Of a DNA stretch of 64,000 nt, positions 1 to 8,225 are shown piece by piece. This stretch comes from Devosia neptuniae (GTDB lineage: Bacteria; Pseudomonadota; Alphaproteobacteria; Rhizobiales; Devosiaceae). Location of the stretch: the NCBI RefSeq assembly GCF_025452235.1, contig NZ_CP104965.1, positions 2,104,501 to 2,168,500 on the forward strand, given 5' to 3'. Under the pieces are notes generated by a model. The model was not told the DNA's origin. It ran no database searches and saw nothing but the letters and a program-made list of their open reading frames with translations. Numbering within the stretch: position 1 is the stretch's first letter; every line of letters begins with the position of its first letter. The position numbers and the translations under genes were made by a program.

Positions 1-1179
1 CGGCGCCACGCCCAGATTACGGGCCAGCAGGAAAAAGCCCAGCGACAGCACCACGGCGGGCACGGCCAGATAGGCAAAGGCCGGCATGCCCAGAATGGTG
101 CGCACCAAGCTGTTGGATGTCGCGCCGCGCCCCATGGCGAGCGTGAGGGCTAGCACCAGCGTCAGCAGCGCCGAGCTGGTGCCGATGACCAGGCTCGACA
201 GCGCTGCCCACCAGAAGGCCGATTGCGACAGCAAGCGCCCAAAGCCGCCCAGCACGCCATCGATCAGCACCGAGGCGAGGGGCAGCACGAAGGCGATGGT
301 GCACAGGATCAGGACTATCGCTTGCAGCAGCCGCGCGGCGCCGCCATCGCGCCAGCTTGGCGTCGTGGACGGACCAAGGCTCGTTGGGATGGGCGCCAGC
401 GCCGAGGCAATGAGGATGACCACGGAGCAAACCCCAATCTGCGTCAGGGCCAAGAGGACCGCCGCGCGCAGGTCGAAATCCTGGCGGACGGCGGCATAGA
501 TGGCCACTTCCAGCGTCTGGTTGGCTGGCCCGCCCCCGAGCAACAGCACGATGGGGAAGCTGGTGAAGGCGAGGAGGAAAATGATGGCGCCCAGCCCCGG
601 CAGGGTGCCGCGCAACGCGGGCCAATCAATGATGGAAAAACGCCGCCAGGCGGAGAGGGCGAGCGATTGCCCGGTCTTGAGGCGGGGCTGAGGAATGGCG
701 TCGAGCCGGGCCAGCATGATGCGGGCGGCAAAGGCGCCATCGAGAATGACATGGGCAAACAGGATGCCCGAGAGCCCGAACGCGGGATTGCCGATCGAGG
801 TGCCGAACAGGGCATTGCTGGCCTGATTGATCCAGCCGCTGCGGCCCCAGATGGAGAGCAGTCCAAACGCCACCACCATGCCGGGGGTGACGATGGCCGA
901 AGCGAACAGCCCGACTACCAGATCGCGCCCGGGAAACCGCAACCGGTTCAGCGCCCAGGCCAGTGCCATGCCGACGGTGAGCGAGAGCAATGTAGTCAGC
1001 CCCGCCTGGATAGAGGTCATCCGCAGCAGGTGAGGAATATCCACCCGCCCGGCGCCGCTGGCCTGATCGGTCGCCGCGCTGAAGATGGACCAGAGGACGA
1101 GCGCGATCAGGATGGCAATGGCGAGGGCCAAGGCCGCGGCGGCGGCAATGCGCGCAGGGCGGTGGGGCAGAATGGCCAT
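1..1179 (-). CDS. thiP: Thiamine ABC transporter permease ThiP (3' end outside window)
   Basis: Inner-membrane permease of the thiamine/TPP importer ThiBPQ. Reading the minus strand from the ATG at 1179 gives an open frame to the window edge (about 393 residues of the usual ~530) that begins MAILPHRPAR and continues as alternating hydrophobic segments, consistent with a two-half binding-protein-dependent permease. It starts 26 bases after the thiB stop, so the two genes form one operon below the TPP riboswitch. A GTG five codons upstream (1194) is an alternative start. The C-terminal part and the expected ATPase gene thiQ lie outside. The identification rests on context plus membrane topology. 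Confidence 0.88.
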   Translation of the reverse strand, partial: MAILPHRPARIAAAAALALAIAILIALVLWSIFSAATDQASGAGRVDIPHLLRMTSIQAGLTTLLSLTVGMALAWALNRLRFPGRDLVVGLFASAIVTPGMVVAFGLLSIWGRSGWINQASNALFGTSIGNPAFGLSGILFAHVILDGAFAARIMLARLDAIPQPRLKTGQSLALSAWRRFSIIDWPALRGTLPGLGAIIFLLAFTSFPIVLLLGGGPANQTLEVAIYAAVRQDFDLRAAVLLALTQIGVCSVVILIASALAPIPTSLGPSTTPSWRDGGAARLLQAIVLILCTIAFVLPLASVLIDGVLGGFGRLLSQSAFWWAALSSLVIGTSSALLTLVLALTLAMGRGATSNSLVRTILGMPAFAYLAVPAVVLSLGFFLLARNLGVAP

Positions 1180-1204
1180 GGCTATTTGCCCCACGCGCCG
1201 GCCC

Positions 1205-2209
1205 CTACTGAATCGCCTTAAGCATCTCATCAATCCAGGCAGCCGAATTCGCCTCGATCTCCGCTTCCGGCAGCGTCAGCGTCTTCTCCGGCTGCGGCAA
1301 TGTCCCAAAAGCCGGGTTCAGCTCATAACCAAGATCGATCACCGGGAACATCCAATTGGTCGTCGGAATGATCTTCTGCGCGTCCGCCGAGGTCAGATAA
1401 TCGAGAAACTGGAAGGCCAGTTCCTGATGCTTGGAGGATCTGAGCACGCCGGCCACTTCGGTCTGGGCGAAATGGCCCTCCGTGAACAAAGCGGCTTTGA
1501 TCGTGTCGTCATCTTCCTCGACAATGTGGTAGGCGGGCGAGGTGGTGTAGGAGAGCGCCATGTCGGCCTCGCCCTCGAGGAACAGATTATAGCTCTCGCT
1601 CCATTCCCGCGTCACGGTCAGGATATGTGGCTTGAGCCCGGCCCAGATTTCGGGGGCACGGTCGCCATAGGCGGCCTTGATCCACAGCACGAGGCCCAGG
1701 CCCGGGGTGGCCGAACGCGGGTCCTGAATGACGATCTTGAAATCGTCCGGCATGGCGATCAGCTCTTCAAACGACTTGGGCGGATTGGCCACTTTGTCAC
1801 TGTCGTAGACAAAGGCGAAATGGGCGTAGTCGAAGGGCACAAAATTCTTGTCGGTCCAGCCATAGGGCAGCGTCAGTTCGTCGAAATAGAAATTGTGCTC
1901 GGCAAACAGGCCCGTGTCGCGCGCTTCCCCGGCAATGGCGGTGTCGAGCCCCACGATCAGATCGGCTTCGGTGGTGGCGCCTTCGAGCTGCACGCGGCGC
2001 AGCGTGCCGATGGAGCTGTCGGCGGCCACGAAATCCACCGTGCATTTGCAGATCGCTTCAAAGCCGGCCTTCAGGCCGGGGCCGGGGCCCCATTCGGCGG
2101 CGAAGCCGTCATAGGTGTAAATCTTGAGATTTGGCACGTCCTGGGCGAATGCCGGGGCTGCGAGCAGCCCGGCAAAGACCGCAAGCGCCAGAGAGGTGGA
2201 TTTGACCAT
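1205..2209 (-). CDS. thiB: Thiamine ABC transporter substrate-binding protein ThiB
   Basis: Periplasmic receptor that delivers thiamine or its phosphates to ThiP. The 334-residue product has a clear Sec signal peptide (cleavage after about residue 22, AFA-QD). The mature part shows family-typical stretches such as LKIYTYDGFAAEWGPGP near the N-terminus, and TSPAYH followed by an acidic patch in the middle. The length matches ThiB (about 330). It is the first gene after the TPP riboswitch and is followed by thiP. High TPP should therefore switch off both. Start ATG at 2209. Confidence 0.93.
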   Translation of the reverse strand: MVKSTSLALAVFAGLLAAPAFAQDVPNLKIYTYDGFAAEWGPGPGLKAGFEAICKCTVDFVAADSSIGTLRRVQLEGATTEADLIVGLDTAIAGEARDTGLFAEHNFYFDELTLPYGWTDKNFVPFDYAHFAFVYDSDKVANPPKSFEELIAMPDDFKIVIQDPRSATPGLGLVLWIKAAYGDRAPEIWAGLKPHILTVTREWSESYNLFLEGEADMALSYTTSPAYHIVEEDDDTIKAALFTEGHFAQTEVAGVLRSSKHQELAFQFLDYLTSADAQKIIPTTNWMFPVIDLGYELNPAFGTLPQPEKTLTLPEAEIEANSAAWIDEMLKAIQ

Positions 2210-2297
2210 GGGGTCATCCCTTCATCGGTTCATGCGGTCATGGGTGAAGGGACAGGTGTCAATGGCCGAGGCGCAACGAGACGCTCTTGCCATCTCG

Positions 2298-2376
2298 AAC
2301 TTCCTCCGCCAGCATGACCTGGTTCAGGTTCAATGGGTAATTCTCAGCTCCGGAAACCCGGAACACCCCAGCGAGA
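2298..2376 (-). promoter_or_regulatory. TPP (THI-box) riboswitch controlling thiB-thiP
   Basis: The minus strand shows the conserved THI elements in order: a GGGGTG stretch, CTGAGA in the first sensor arm, ACCC followed by TTGAACCTGA, then the second arm with a GCTGG-like segment and GGAGGAA. It sits about 90 bases upstream of thiB on the same strand. The aptamer binds thiamine pyrophosphate. Whether it acts on transcription or translation is not obvious. The divergent thiamine pyrophosphokinase begins only about 25 bases from its upstream end. Confidence 0.93.
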
Positions 2377-2400
2377 CGCCTGAGACTTAGTGCGAGAATT

Positions 2401-3096
2401 GTGACAGTGCAAGAGACTTCCGTGAGCGGCGCGGATGGGCTGCCCATCGTGTTTGACGGCCCATTGGCCGTTGTCGGCGGCGGGGTGGTAGACCCGGCTT
2501 TGCTGGTCGAATTGGCAGGGCGCGGCGTGGCCCTGGTCGGGGCCGATGGCGGGGGCGACGCGATCGGGGCGGCGGGTCTCACCCCGGCCGCGATCATCGG
2601 AGACCTCGATTCCCTCGCCGACCGCGCCGGCTGGGAGCGCCGCACCAGGGTGATCCACCTGGCCGAGCAGGAAACCACCGATTTCGAAAAGGCGCTCTAT
2701 TCGACAACGGCGCCAGTGACGCTGGCGCTGGGCATGACCGGCAAGCGGCTCGACCACACTCTGTCGGCGCTCAATGCCATGCACAAGTTCGCGCCCAGCC
2801 GCCATCTGCTGCTGGTGGATGAGGTCGATGTGGCGCTGGCGGTGATTGGCCCGTTCAGCTTCCAAGCCACCAAGGGCGAGCGGGTATCGCTCTATCCCCT
2901 CGCGGAAGTCAGCTTCACCCACTCCGAAGGCCTGCTCTACCCGCTGGACGGCTTGACGCTGGCGCCGGGCGGGCGGCTGGGCACCTCCAATGCGGGGCTC
3001 GGCGGCCGCGTCGAGATCGTCCCGGCCGATGCCACGCCCTGGCTGCTGATCCTGGGCAAGGCGCGGCTGTGGGACATGGTGCGGGCGAATTTGTAG
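2401..3096 (+). CDS. Thiamine pyrophosphokinase (thiamine diphosphokinase)
   Basis: Transfers pyrophosphate from ATP to thiamine, making TPP. The 231-residue product carries the family motifs ADGG (48-51), GDLDS (67-71), DFEKAL (near 95), TGKRLDHTL (near 115) and a C-terminal GTSN, all expected for the TPK catalytic and thiamine-binding domains. The start is a GTG at 2401. A second GTG at 2407 is possible. It is divergent from the TPP-regulated importer thiB-thiP, so uptake and activation of thiamine sit side by side. No riboswitch is seen on its own strand. Confidence 0.92.
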   Translation: MTVQETSVSGADGLPIVFDGPLAVVGGGVVDPALLVELAGRGVALVGADGGGDAIGAAGLTPAAIIGDLDSLADRAGWERRTRVIHLAEQETTDFEKALYSTTAPVTLALGMTGKRLDHTLSALNAMHKFAPSRHLLLVDEVDVALAVIGPFSFQATKGERVSLYPLAEVSFTHSEGLLYPLDGLTLAPGGRLGTSNAGLGGRVEIVPADATPWLLILGKARLWDMVRANL

Positions 3097-3102
3097 GCAC
3101 AA

Positions 3103-3129
3103 AAAAGGCGGGCACTAGGCCCGCCTTTT
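3103..3129. terminator. Bidirectional intrinsic terminator
   Basis: Inverted repeat AAAAGGCGGG / CCCGCCTTTT with a 7-base loop, between the convergent thiamine pyrophosphokinase and rpoH genes. The flanking A and T runs suit termination in both directions. Confidence 0.85.
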
Positions 3130-3146
3130 CCATATTTCTCATGCGC

Positions 3147-4019
3147 TCACGCAGCGCTGCGGGCGGCTTCCTTGACGGCGTCCTGCACCTTTTCAAAGGC
3201 GCGGACTTCGATCTGGCGGATGCGCTCGCGGCTGACGTCATATTGCTGGGCCAGCTCTTCCAGCGTTGCTGGATTTTCCTGCAGGCGACGGGCGTTGAAG
3301 ATGGCGCGTTCGCGTTCGTTGAGCACGTCCATGGCATTGGTCAATAGACCCATGCGCTCGGAATATTCTTCGCTTTCGCCCAGCGTGGTTTCCTGGCTCG
3401 GCGTGTCGTCGACCAGCCAATCCTGCCATTCGGAGGTGCCCTCGTCGGCCCGCATGGGCGAGTTCAGCGAGGCATCGCCCGACAGGCGCGCATTCATCGA
3501 CACCACATCGTCTTCGGTGACGTTGAGCGTGGTAGCGATCTGCTTGATCTGGTCGGGATGGAGCGAACCATCATCGAGCGCAGCGATCTGCCCCTTCACC
3601 TTGCGCAGGTTGAAGAACAGGCGCTTTTGCGCGGCGGTGGTGCCGATCTTGACCAGGCTCCAGCTGCGCAGCACATATTCCTGAATGGCAGCTCTAATCC
3701 ACCACATGGCATAGGTGGCCAGGCGGAAGCCCTTTTCGGGCTCGAAGCGCTTGACTGCATGCATCAGGCCCACATTGCCTTCCGAGATCACTTCGGAAAT
3801 GGGCAGGCCATAGCCGCGATAGCCCATGGCGATTTTGGCCACGAGACGCAGATGCGAGGTGATTAGCTTCTGGGCCGCGCCGGGATCGGCGTGCTCCTTG
3901 TAGCGCTTGGCGAGCATGTATTCTTCATCCGGTTCCAGCATGGGGAACTTGCGGATTTCCTGAAGATAGCGGCTCAGCCCACCTTCGGCTGAAAGGACTG
4001 GCAAATTTGTTTGGGCCAT
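3147..4019 (-). CDS. rpoH: RNA polymerase sigma-32 (heat-shock) factor RpoH
   Basis: Sigma factor directing transcription of heat-shock genes. The 290-residue product has sigma region 2 (GNVGLMHAVKRFEP through YAMWWIRAAIQEYVLRSW), the RpoH-box-like segment QKRLFFNLRKVK near residue 130 that distinguishes RpoH from RpoD, and a C-terminal region 4 helix-turn-helix (ERIRQIEVRAFEKVQ). Length and order match alphaproteobacterial RpoH. Many alphaproteobacteria have two rpoH genes, and which one this is cannot be told here. A heat-shock-type promoter lies about 150 bases upstream (4172-4202). Confidence 0.96.
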   Translation of the reverse strand: MAQTNLPVLSAEGGLSRYLQEIRKFPMLEPDEEYMLAKRYKEHADPGAAQKLITSHLRLVAKIAMGYRGYGLPISEVISEGNVGLMHAVKRFEPEKGFRLATYAMWWIRAAIQEYVLRSWSLVKIGTTAAQKRLFFNLRKVKGQIAALDDGSLHPDQIKQIATTLNVTEDDVVSMNARLSGDASLNSPMRADEGTSEWQDWLVDDTPSQETTLGESEEYSERMGLLTNAMDVLNERERAIFNARRLQENPATLEELAQQYDVSRERIRQIEVRAFEKVQDAVKEAARSAA

Positions 4020-4171
4020 GGATGCACCCCTTTCCTGATATCCCCCACGCTAGTGGCGCCGGATTGCCGCTACATTGCGAAAAATGCGATTGTAGCAGCG
4101 CCGTTCAACGCATGGCGCGGGCGGATCAGTCCCCCGGAATATCCATTTCGGCATACTCCCCGGACGTAAGG

Positions 4172-4202
4172 CATATATAGGTATCGTCTTCGCGATTGTA
4201 AG
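4172..4202 (-). promoter_or_regulatory. Candidate sigma-32-type promoter of rpoH
   Basis: On the minus strand CTTA is followed after exactly 17 bases by CCTATATATG. This resembles the alphaproteobacterial heat-shock promoter pattern (CTTG, 16-17 bases, CYTAT-type -10), with one mismatch in the -35. It lies about 150 bases upstream of the rpoH ATG and points at it, suggesting autoregulation by RpoH. A housekeeping sigma factor could also use the AT-rich -10. Confidence 0.5.
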
Positions 4203-4310
4203 AGCGCGAGTTGGTAAGGAACGTTACAAATATGCAATGGTTGCCGGGCGCTAGGCGCCGGGCAGTAGCGTTTGCGTGAGCTTGTTCTTACACCAAAATC
4301 GGCCGTCGCG

Positions 4311-5339
4311 CTAGCGGGCGAAAGCCTTGTTGAAGGGCTCAAGCGCATCTTCTAGCGCCTGCAGATCCGGGGGCAGCGGCGCCTCGAAGAACATTTCCTC
4401 GCCGCTTGTCGGGTGCTCGAAGCCAAGTTCAGCCGCATGCAGCGCCTGCCGGCCCAGCGCCTGGATCGGCCCGGCAACTTCGGCGGGGAGCTTATTGATC
4501 TTGGTGGCATAGCCCGAAGCATAGACCGCGTCAGCCACCAGCGGATGGCTGATATGGGCCATGTGCACGCGGATCTGGTGGGTGCGCCCGGTTTCGAGGT
4601 GACATTGCACGCGGGTAATGTCCCAGCCGACATCGCCGAAGCGCGCTTCGACGAAATAATGGGTGATCGCCTCGCGGCCATCCTTGCGCACGGTTTGCTT
4701 GAGCCGGTTATTGGCGTCCCGGCCCAGCGGCGCGTCGACCGTGCCCTTGGCGGTTTCGGTCGAACCCCAGACAAAGGCGATATAGGCGCGATGCAGCGGA
4801 CCGGTACGGCCATGGTCGGCGAATTGATCGGACAGATGCTTATGCGCATGCTCGGTCTTGGCGGCGACCATGACGCCGGACGTGTCGCGATCGAGCCGAT
4901 GCACGATGCCCGGCCGGCGCACGCCGCCAATGCCCTGCAATGAGCTGCCGCAATGATAGATCAGCGCATTAACCAGCGTGCCCGAAGGGCTGCCGGGCGC
5001 GGGGTGGACCACCATGCCGACCGGCTTGTTGATGACGATGAGCTGGTCGTCCTCATAAAGGATGTCGAGCGGGATGTTTTCGGGCTGCGGCTCGGGATCT
5101 TCGGGGGGCGGGGCGACAAGAGTGATTGTCTCGCCCGCGCTGACGCGGTACTTGGGCTCACTGACAATTGCCCCATTGATGCTGACCGCCTGGTTCAGGA
5201 TCAGGTCCTTGAGGCGGTTGCGGCTCAGCACAGGATGGGCCTTGGCCAGCACGGCATCGAGCCGCCCGCCGGCCAGGGTCTCATCGACAACGATCTCGAC
5301 CGCCTCGCCCTCGAATTCTTCTTCGGTATTTTCGGCCAT
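4311..5339 (-). CDS. RluA-family 23S rRNA pseudouridine synthase (RluD-like)
   Basis: Isomerises specific uridines in large-subunit rRNA to pseudouridine. The 342-residue product has an N-terminal S4 RNA-binding domain (GGRLDAVLA near 24 through SINGAIV) and the catalytic motif HRLDRDTSG near 147-155, with the active Asp at about 150, followed by VAAKTEHAHKHLSDQF. A later GRTHQIRVHM is also typical. I chose the ATG at 5339 over a TTG six bases upstream. Its start codon overlaps that of the divergent gene at 5338. RluD is the best guess within the family; RluC or RluA specificity cannot be excluded. Confidence 0.9.
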   Translation of the reverse strand: MAENTEEEFEGEAVEIVVDETLAGGRLDAVLAKAHPVLSRNRLKDLILNQAVSINGAIVSEPKYRVSAGETITLVAPPPEDPEPQPENIPLDILYEDDQLIVINKPVGMVVHPAPGSPSGTLVNALIYHCGSSLQGIGGVRRPGIVHRLDRDTSGVMVAAKTEHAHKHLSDQFADHGRTGPLHRAYIAFVWGSTETAKGTVDAPLGRDANNRLKQTVRKDGREAITHYFVEARFGDVGWDITRVQCHLETGRTHQIRVHMAHISHPLVADAVYASGYATKINKLPAEVAGPIQALGRQALHAAELGFEHPTSGEEMFFEAPLPPDLQALEDALEPFNKAFAR

Positions 5340-5691
5340 GAGCAATCCTAACGAGACTGGGCCCGATGGCCCCTATGTAAACGAGCCATTGTCGCCCGAG
5401 GCGCAGGCTGCGCTCAGCAAGGCGCGCCGCTCGTTCCGGTTTTCAATCAGCATTCTGTTGCTCGGCTTTATGGCGATTGCCCTGGCGCTTGTCTATCGCG
5501 TGATGCGCGACGCACCCCCGCCCGCCGTGGCCGAGAGCGTTGCCATACCGGCTGGGGCGTCAATTGTCTCGGCCGTCGTGGCCGACGGGGCGATCAATGT
5601 GACCTACACGGTGGATGGGGTGACCACACTGGGCCTGTTCGACCAGGCCACCGGCGAATTGACCCGCAGCGTGGTGATCACCGCGGAATAG
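5338..5691 (+). CDS. Small single-pass membrane protein, function unknown
   Basis: A 117-residue product starting MSNPNETGPDG. A cytoplasmic N-terminal region of about 40 residues is followed by one membrane helix (about 41-61, FSISILLLGFMAIALALVY) and a periplasmic domain rich in Val/Ala/Asp. No enzymatic motif is seen. It may belong to the small alphaproteobacterial family (DUF6476-like) found next to RluD genes, but I am not certain. The ATG at 5338 forms the palindromic CATG shared with the rluD-like start, so the two genes are divergent with overlapping start codons. Confidence 0.75.
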   Translation: MSNPNETGPDGPYVNEPLSPEAQAALSKARRSFRFSISILLLGFMAIALALVYRVMRDAPPPAVAESVAIPAGASIVSAVVADGAINVTYTVDGVTTLGLFDQATGELTRSVVITAE

Positions 5692-5744
5692 CGGCAGAGG
5701 GCCAAGACAAGTGGCCCAAGGCGCTTGCCGTCGCCTTACCCACA

Positions 5745-5845
5745 GTGTCATTCCGGCGCAGGCCGGAATCCATGCTGTGCTCTCTCCCCACACTGAATGG
5801 CCGGATAGCCTTCAGCATGGATCCCGGCCTGCGCCGGGATGACAT
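5745..5845. repeat. Dispersed palindromic repeat, family A, copy 1
   Basis: Two arms of about 32 bases, GTCATTCCGGCGCAGGCCGG... and ...CCGGCCTGCGCCGGGATGAC, are inverted around a 35-base centre. The unit sits between two convergently ending genes. The same outer arms recur at 8062-8168. This is a REP/BIME-like intergenic element, possibly acting as an mRNA stabiliser or terminator. Confidence 0.85.
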
Positions 5846-5868
5846 CGTGCTTGTGTGAAGTGGGCGTC

Positions 5869-6783
5869 CTACCGCCCCTGAATTTCCTTGAGCGCCGTCA
5901 ACCGGTCCGCCACCGAGCTGCGCCGCTTGCCACCCTTGGCCTTGGGCAGCATTTCCAGCTTTTCTCCATCATCGGCAAAGCGCTGCACGCGTTCGAACAG
6001 GCTTTCTTCCTGCGTTGCGGACAGCTGAGGCGCCTGATGATCGGCGGCATAGACCACGCGGCTGACGCGGGCCGCGATGTCGCTGAGTTTTTCGCGCAAT
6101 TGGGCTTCGTCCGCCCGCTCGCTACCCCAATCGGCCAGAATGCTCGCCTGCACGGCCAGCACCCGCTGGCGCAATGTGTCCGCCTCGGCTTCGAGGTCCA
6201 GCTTTTCGGCCAGAGGCGGCTCGGCGCTGGTTTCTGCCAGCAGCGCATTGAGCCGGGTTTCGGCGCTGGCAATGCTGGCTTCGGCAGTGGTCAGCGTGTC
6301 TTCGGTTTCCGCCACTGGCTCGGGCTGGCTCTTCAACGCCGCCTTGCTGGCGGCGAGCTCGCGTTCGCGCATGCGCAATTGCTGCGCCAGGTCGGTGGTT
6401 TCGCGTTCCAGCTCGAGAATGCGGCTGCGCAACTCGGCCTCGCGCGCTTCCAGCTCCCCGACAATGGTGTGGTGCTCGTCGCGCTCGGTCTGCAACGCCC
6501 CGCCCAGGTCGGCCCGCTTCTGATTGACCTCGCTCAGCTGTTCGGCCAGCCGCTTGCGCAGCGCCTCGACATTCATTTCCAGCTTACGGGTCGACAGGGC
6601 AAATTCAGCGCGCAGCTGATCCTTGTCGGCGCGGAATTCGGCCATGGTAATGGGTGTAGCGGCCTCTATGCGGCGCTTGGTCAGCCGCACGGCGCGCTTC
6701 CACACTGCGGGCATGACGATCAGCCCCACCAGCACGGCGAGCAGCAGCCCCAGGGCGAAATACATGATGTTCTCGATCATCAT
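5869..6783 (-). CDS. Membrane-anchored coiled-coil protein, function unknown
   Basis: A 304-residue product with one N-terminal membrane helix (about 5-27, IMYFALGLLLAVLVGLIVMP) followed by a long Glu/Arg/Leu/Ala-rich region (about 50-250) with heptad-like spacing, i.e. coiled coil, and a basic C-terminus (KAKGGKRRSSVADRL). The layout resembles RmuC- or myosin-like anchored proteins, but no nuclease domain is seen. Start ATG at 6783, with a second ATG immediately after. Similar hypothetical proteins are common in Hyphomicrobiales, but I know no assigned role. Confidence 0.8.
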   Translation of the reverse strand: MMIENIMYFALGLLLAVLVGLIVMPAVWKRAVRLTKRRIEAATPITMAEFRADKDQLRAEFALSTRKLEMNVEALRKRLAEQLSEVNQKRADLGGALQTERDEHHTIVGELEAREAELRSRILELERETTDLAQQLRMRERELAASKAALKSQPEPVAETEDTLTTAEASIASAETRLNALLAETSAEPPLAEKLDLEAEADTLRQRVLAVQASILADWGSERADEAQLREKLSDIAARVSRVVYAADHQAPQLSATQEESLFERVQRFADDGEKLEMLPKAKGGKRRSSVADRLTALKEIQGR

Positions 6784-7083
6784 CCTGCGTAATCCGAGGC
6801 CATGCGCGTCTGCTCATTCCTTGTCGAGCTGCTCTCTCTGTGGCAGCAAAGCCCCGCCATCGCTATCTTCGCTCCCGATTAACCCTAACGGGTTTGTGCG
6901 GTTCCGTCACGGCCCGGGGACCGAATCCCGGGCTATATCGGGCAGATGTCGATAGCGCGGGATATTGGCATGGCAACGGCAAAAGCCCCAGTCAGAAAAG
7001 CTTGAATTGACGGGGCGAGACGCGGCAGACTGCCAAAAAAACGAAGCGGTCGGCAGATCGGCTGCTGTGGAGGATCAACGGAA

Positions 7084-7983
7084 ATGACCAAGCGCCTGTC
7101 GGGCATGTTCGCCGCCCTCATGACCGGCCTGAGCGATGGGGGTGAGTTCGATCCGCAACGCCAGCGCAATATCAATGGCTATGTGCTGCGGCAGGGCTTG
7201 GCGGGGCTCTATGTGGGCGGCAGCAGTGGGGAATCGGGCCTGCTGACGCGCGACGAGCTGCTGGCCCAGCAAGGGGTGGTGGCCGAAAGCGCCGCCGGTT
7301 CGGCGGCTGCGCTAATAGCCCATGTCGGCATGGCCAATCTGCGCGATTCCATTGCCCTGGCGCACAATGCCAAGCGGCTGGGCTATCATGCGCTTTCGGC
7401 CCTGCCGCCGCATGCCTATCCATTTTCCGACGAGGAAATTTACGCCTATTATCGTGAATTGGCGGCAGCAACGGATCTGCCGTTGATCGTCTATGAAATT
7501 CCCCTGCGTACCGGCCGACCCCTGCCGCTGCCACTCCTGGTCCGCCTGCTTGAGCTGCCCAATGTGGCGGGGATCAAGTTCACCTCCACCGATCTGTTCA
7601 AATATGCCCGCCTGCGCCGGCAACGGCCGGATCAGCTCTATTATTATGGCTTTGACGAAATCTATGCCGCCGCTGCTATGCTGGGCAGCGATGGCGGCAT
7701 CGGCACCACCTACAATATTTTGGGCAGGCTCTATGTGGCGATCGACCAGGCCGTTCGCGCCAGCCAGGTGGAACGCGCGCAAGCGCTGCAGCAAGTGTCA
7801 CAGGATTTCGTCGAGGCCCTGCTGGATTTCGGCGTGTTACCGGGCATGAAGGCGGCGTTCCGCGTTATCGGCGTCGATTGCGGCCCCACCCGCCTGCCGC
7901 TCGACCTGGGCGCACCCAATGCGGAGGCCAAAATGGGCGCGGTGCTGGGCCGTCCGGAGATCAAGCAATGGCTGGCTCTGTAA
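7084..7983 (+). CDS. nanA: N-acetylneuraminate lyase-like class I aldolase
   Basis: Member of the DHDPS/NAL family that would cleave N-acetylneuraminate (or a related 2-keto acid) to pyruvate and an amino sugar. The 299-residue product has GSSGE at 46-50, the catalytic Tyr at 137 (IVYEIP) and the Schiff-base Lys at 165 (GIKFTSTD). The Tyr and Lys numbering equals E. coli NanA. The later GGIGTTYNILG matches the NAL-type version of that loop rather than DHDPS. No sialic-acid transporter or epimerase genes are adjacent, so the real substrate may differ. The roughly 300 bases upstream (6784-7083) hold no gene that I can see. The start has GGAGG-like spacing (TGGAGGATCAACGGAA). Confidence 0.85.
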   Translation: MTKRLSGMFAALMTGLSDGGEFDPQRQRNINGYVLRQGLAGLYVGGSSGESGLLTRDELLAQQGVVAESAAGSAAALIAHVGMANLRDSIALAHNAKRLGYHALSALPPHAYPFSDEEIYAYYRELAAATDLPLIVYEIPLRTGRPLPLPLLVRLLELPNVAGIKFTSTDLFKYARLRRQRPDQLYYYGFDEIYAAAAMLGSDGGIGTTYNILGRLYVAIDQAVRASQVERAQALQQVSQDFVEALLDFGVLPGMKAAFRVIGVDCGPTRLPLDLGAPNAEAKMGAVLGRPEIKQWLAL

Positions 7984-8061
7984 GGGCAGGGTCGCACAAA
8001 TCGCCAGACCGCCCACAAGGCTCCTGCAACAGAAGTGTTCTGCGGACTCGCATCACCCACC

Positions 8062-8168
8062 GTGTCATTCCGGCGAAGGCCGGAATCCATGTCCGCATGT
8101 CTCCACTGGCACCGGCATTGGTGGGTGCTTCACAGCATGGATCCCGGCCTTCGCCGGGATGACACCGT
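8062..8168. repeat. Dispersed palindromic repeat, family A, copy 2
   Basis: Same arms as the copy at 5745 (GTCATTCCGGCG..., ending ...CGCCGGGATGAC), with a different centre of about 40 bases. It lies between nanA and the convergent eipA gene. When translated it gives the well-known repeat peptide WIPAFAGMT, so open frames across it are not genes. Confidence 0.85.
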
Positions 8169-8225
8169 GTTCTTGAATGCGTCTGAAGCAAAAACCTGAC
8201 GCCGAATTGCCCAGAGCAAGCCCGA

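Noticed and set aside
223..1221. A 332-residue open frame on the plus strand across the thiP gene
   Set aside because: Low-complexity Arg/Gln/Gly-rich product without homology; mirror image of the thiP coding strand.
1085..2317. Long plus-strand frame opposite thiB
   Set aside because: Antisense of a well-supported gene; no motif; high-GC codon-position artefact.
4070..4348. 92-residue frame between rpoH and the RluD-like gene
   Set aside because: No ribosome site, Ser/Arg-rich, overlaps the candidate rpoH promoter.
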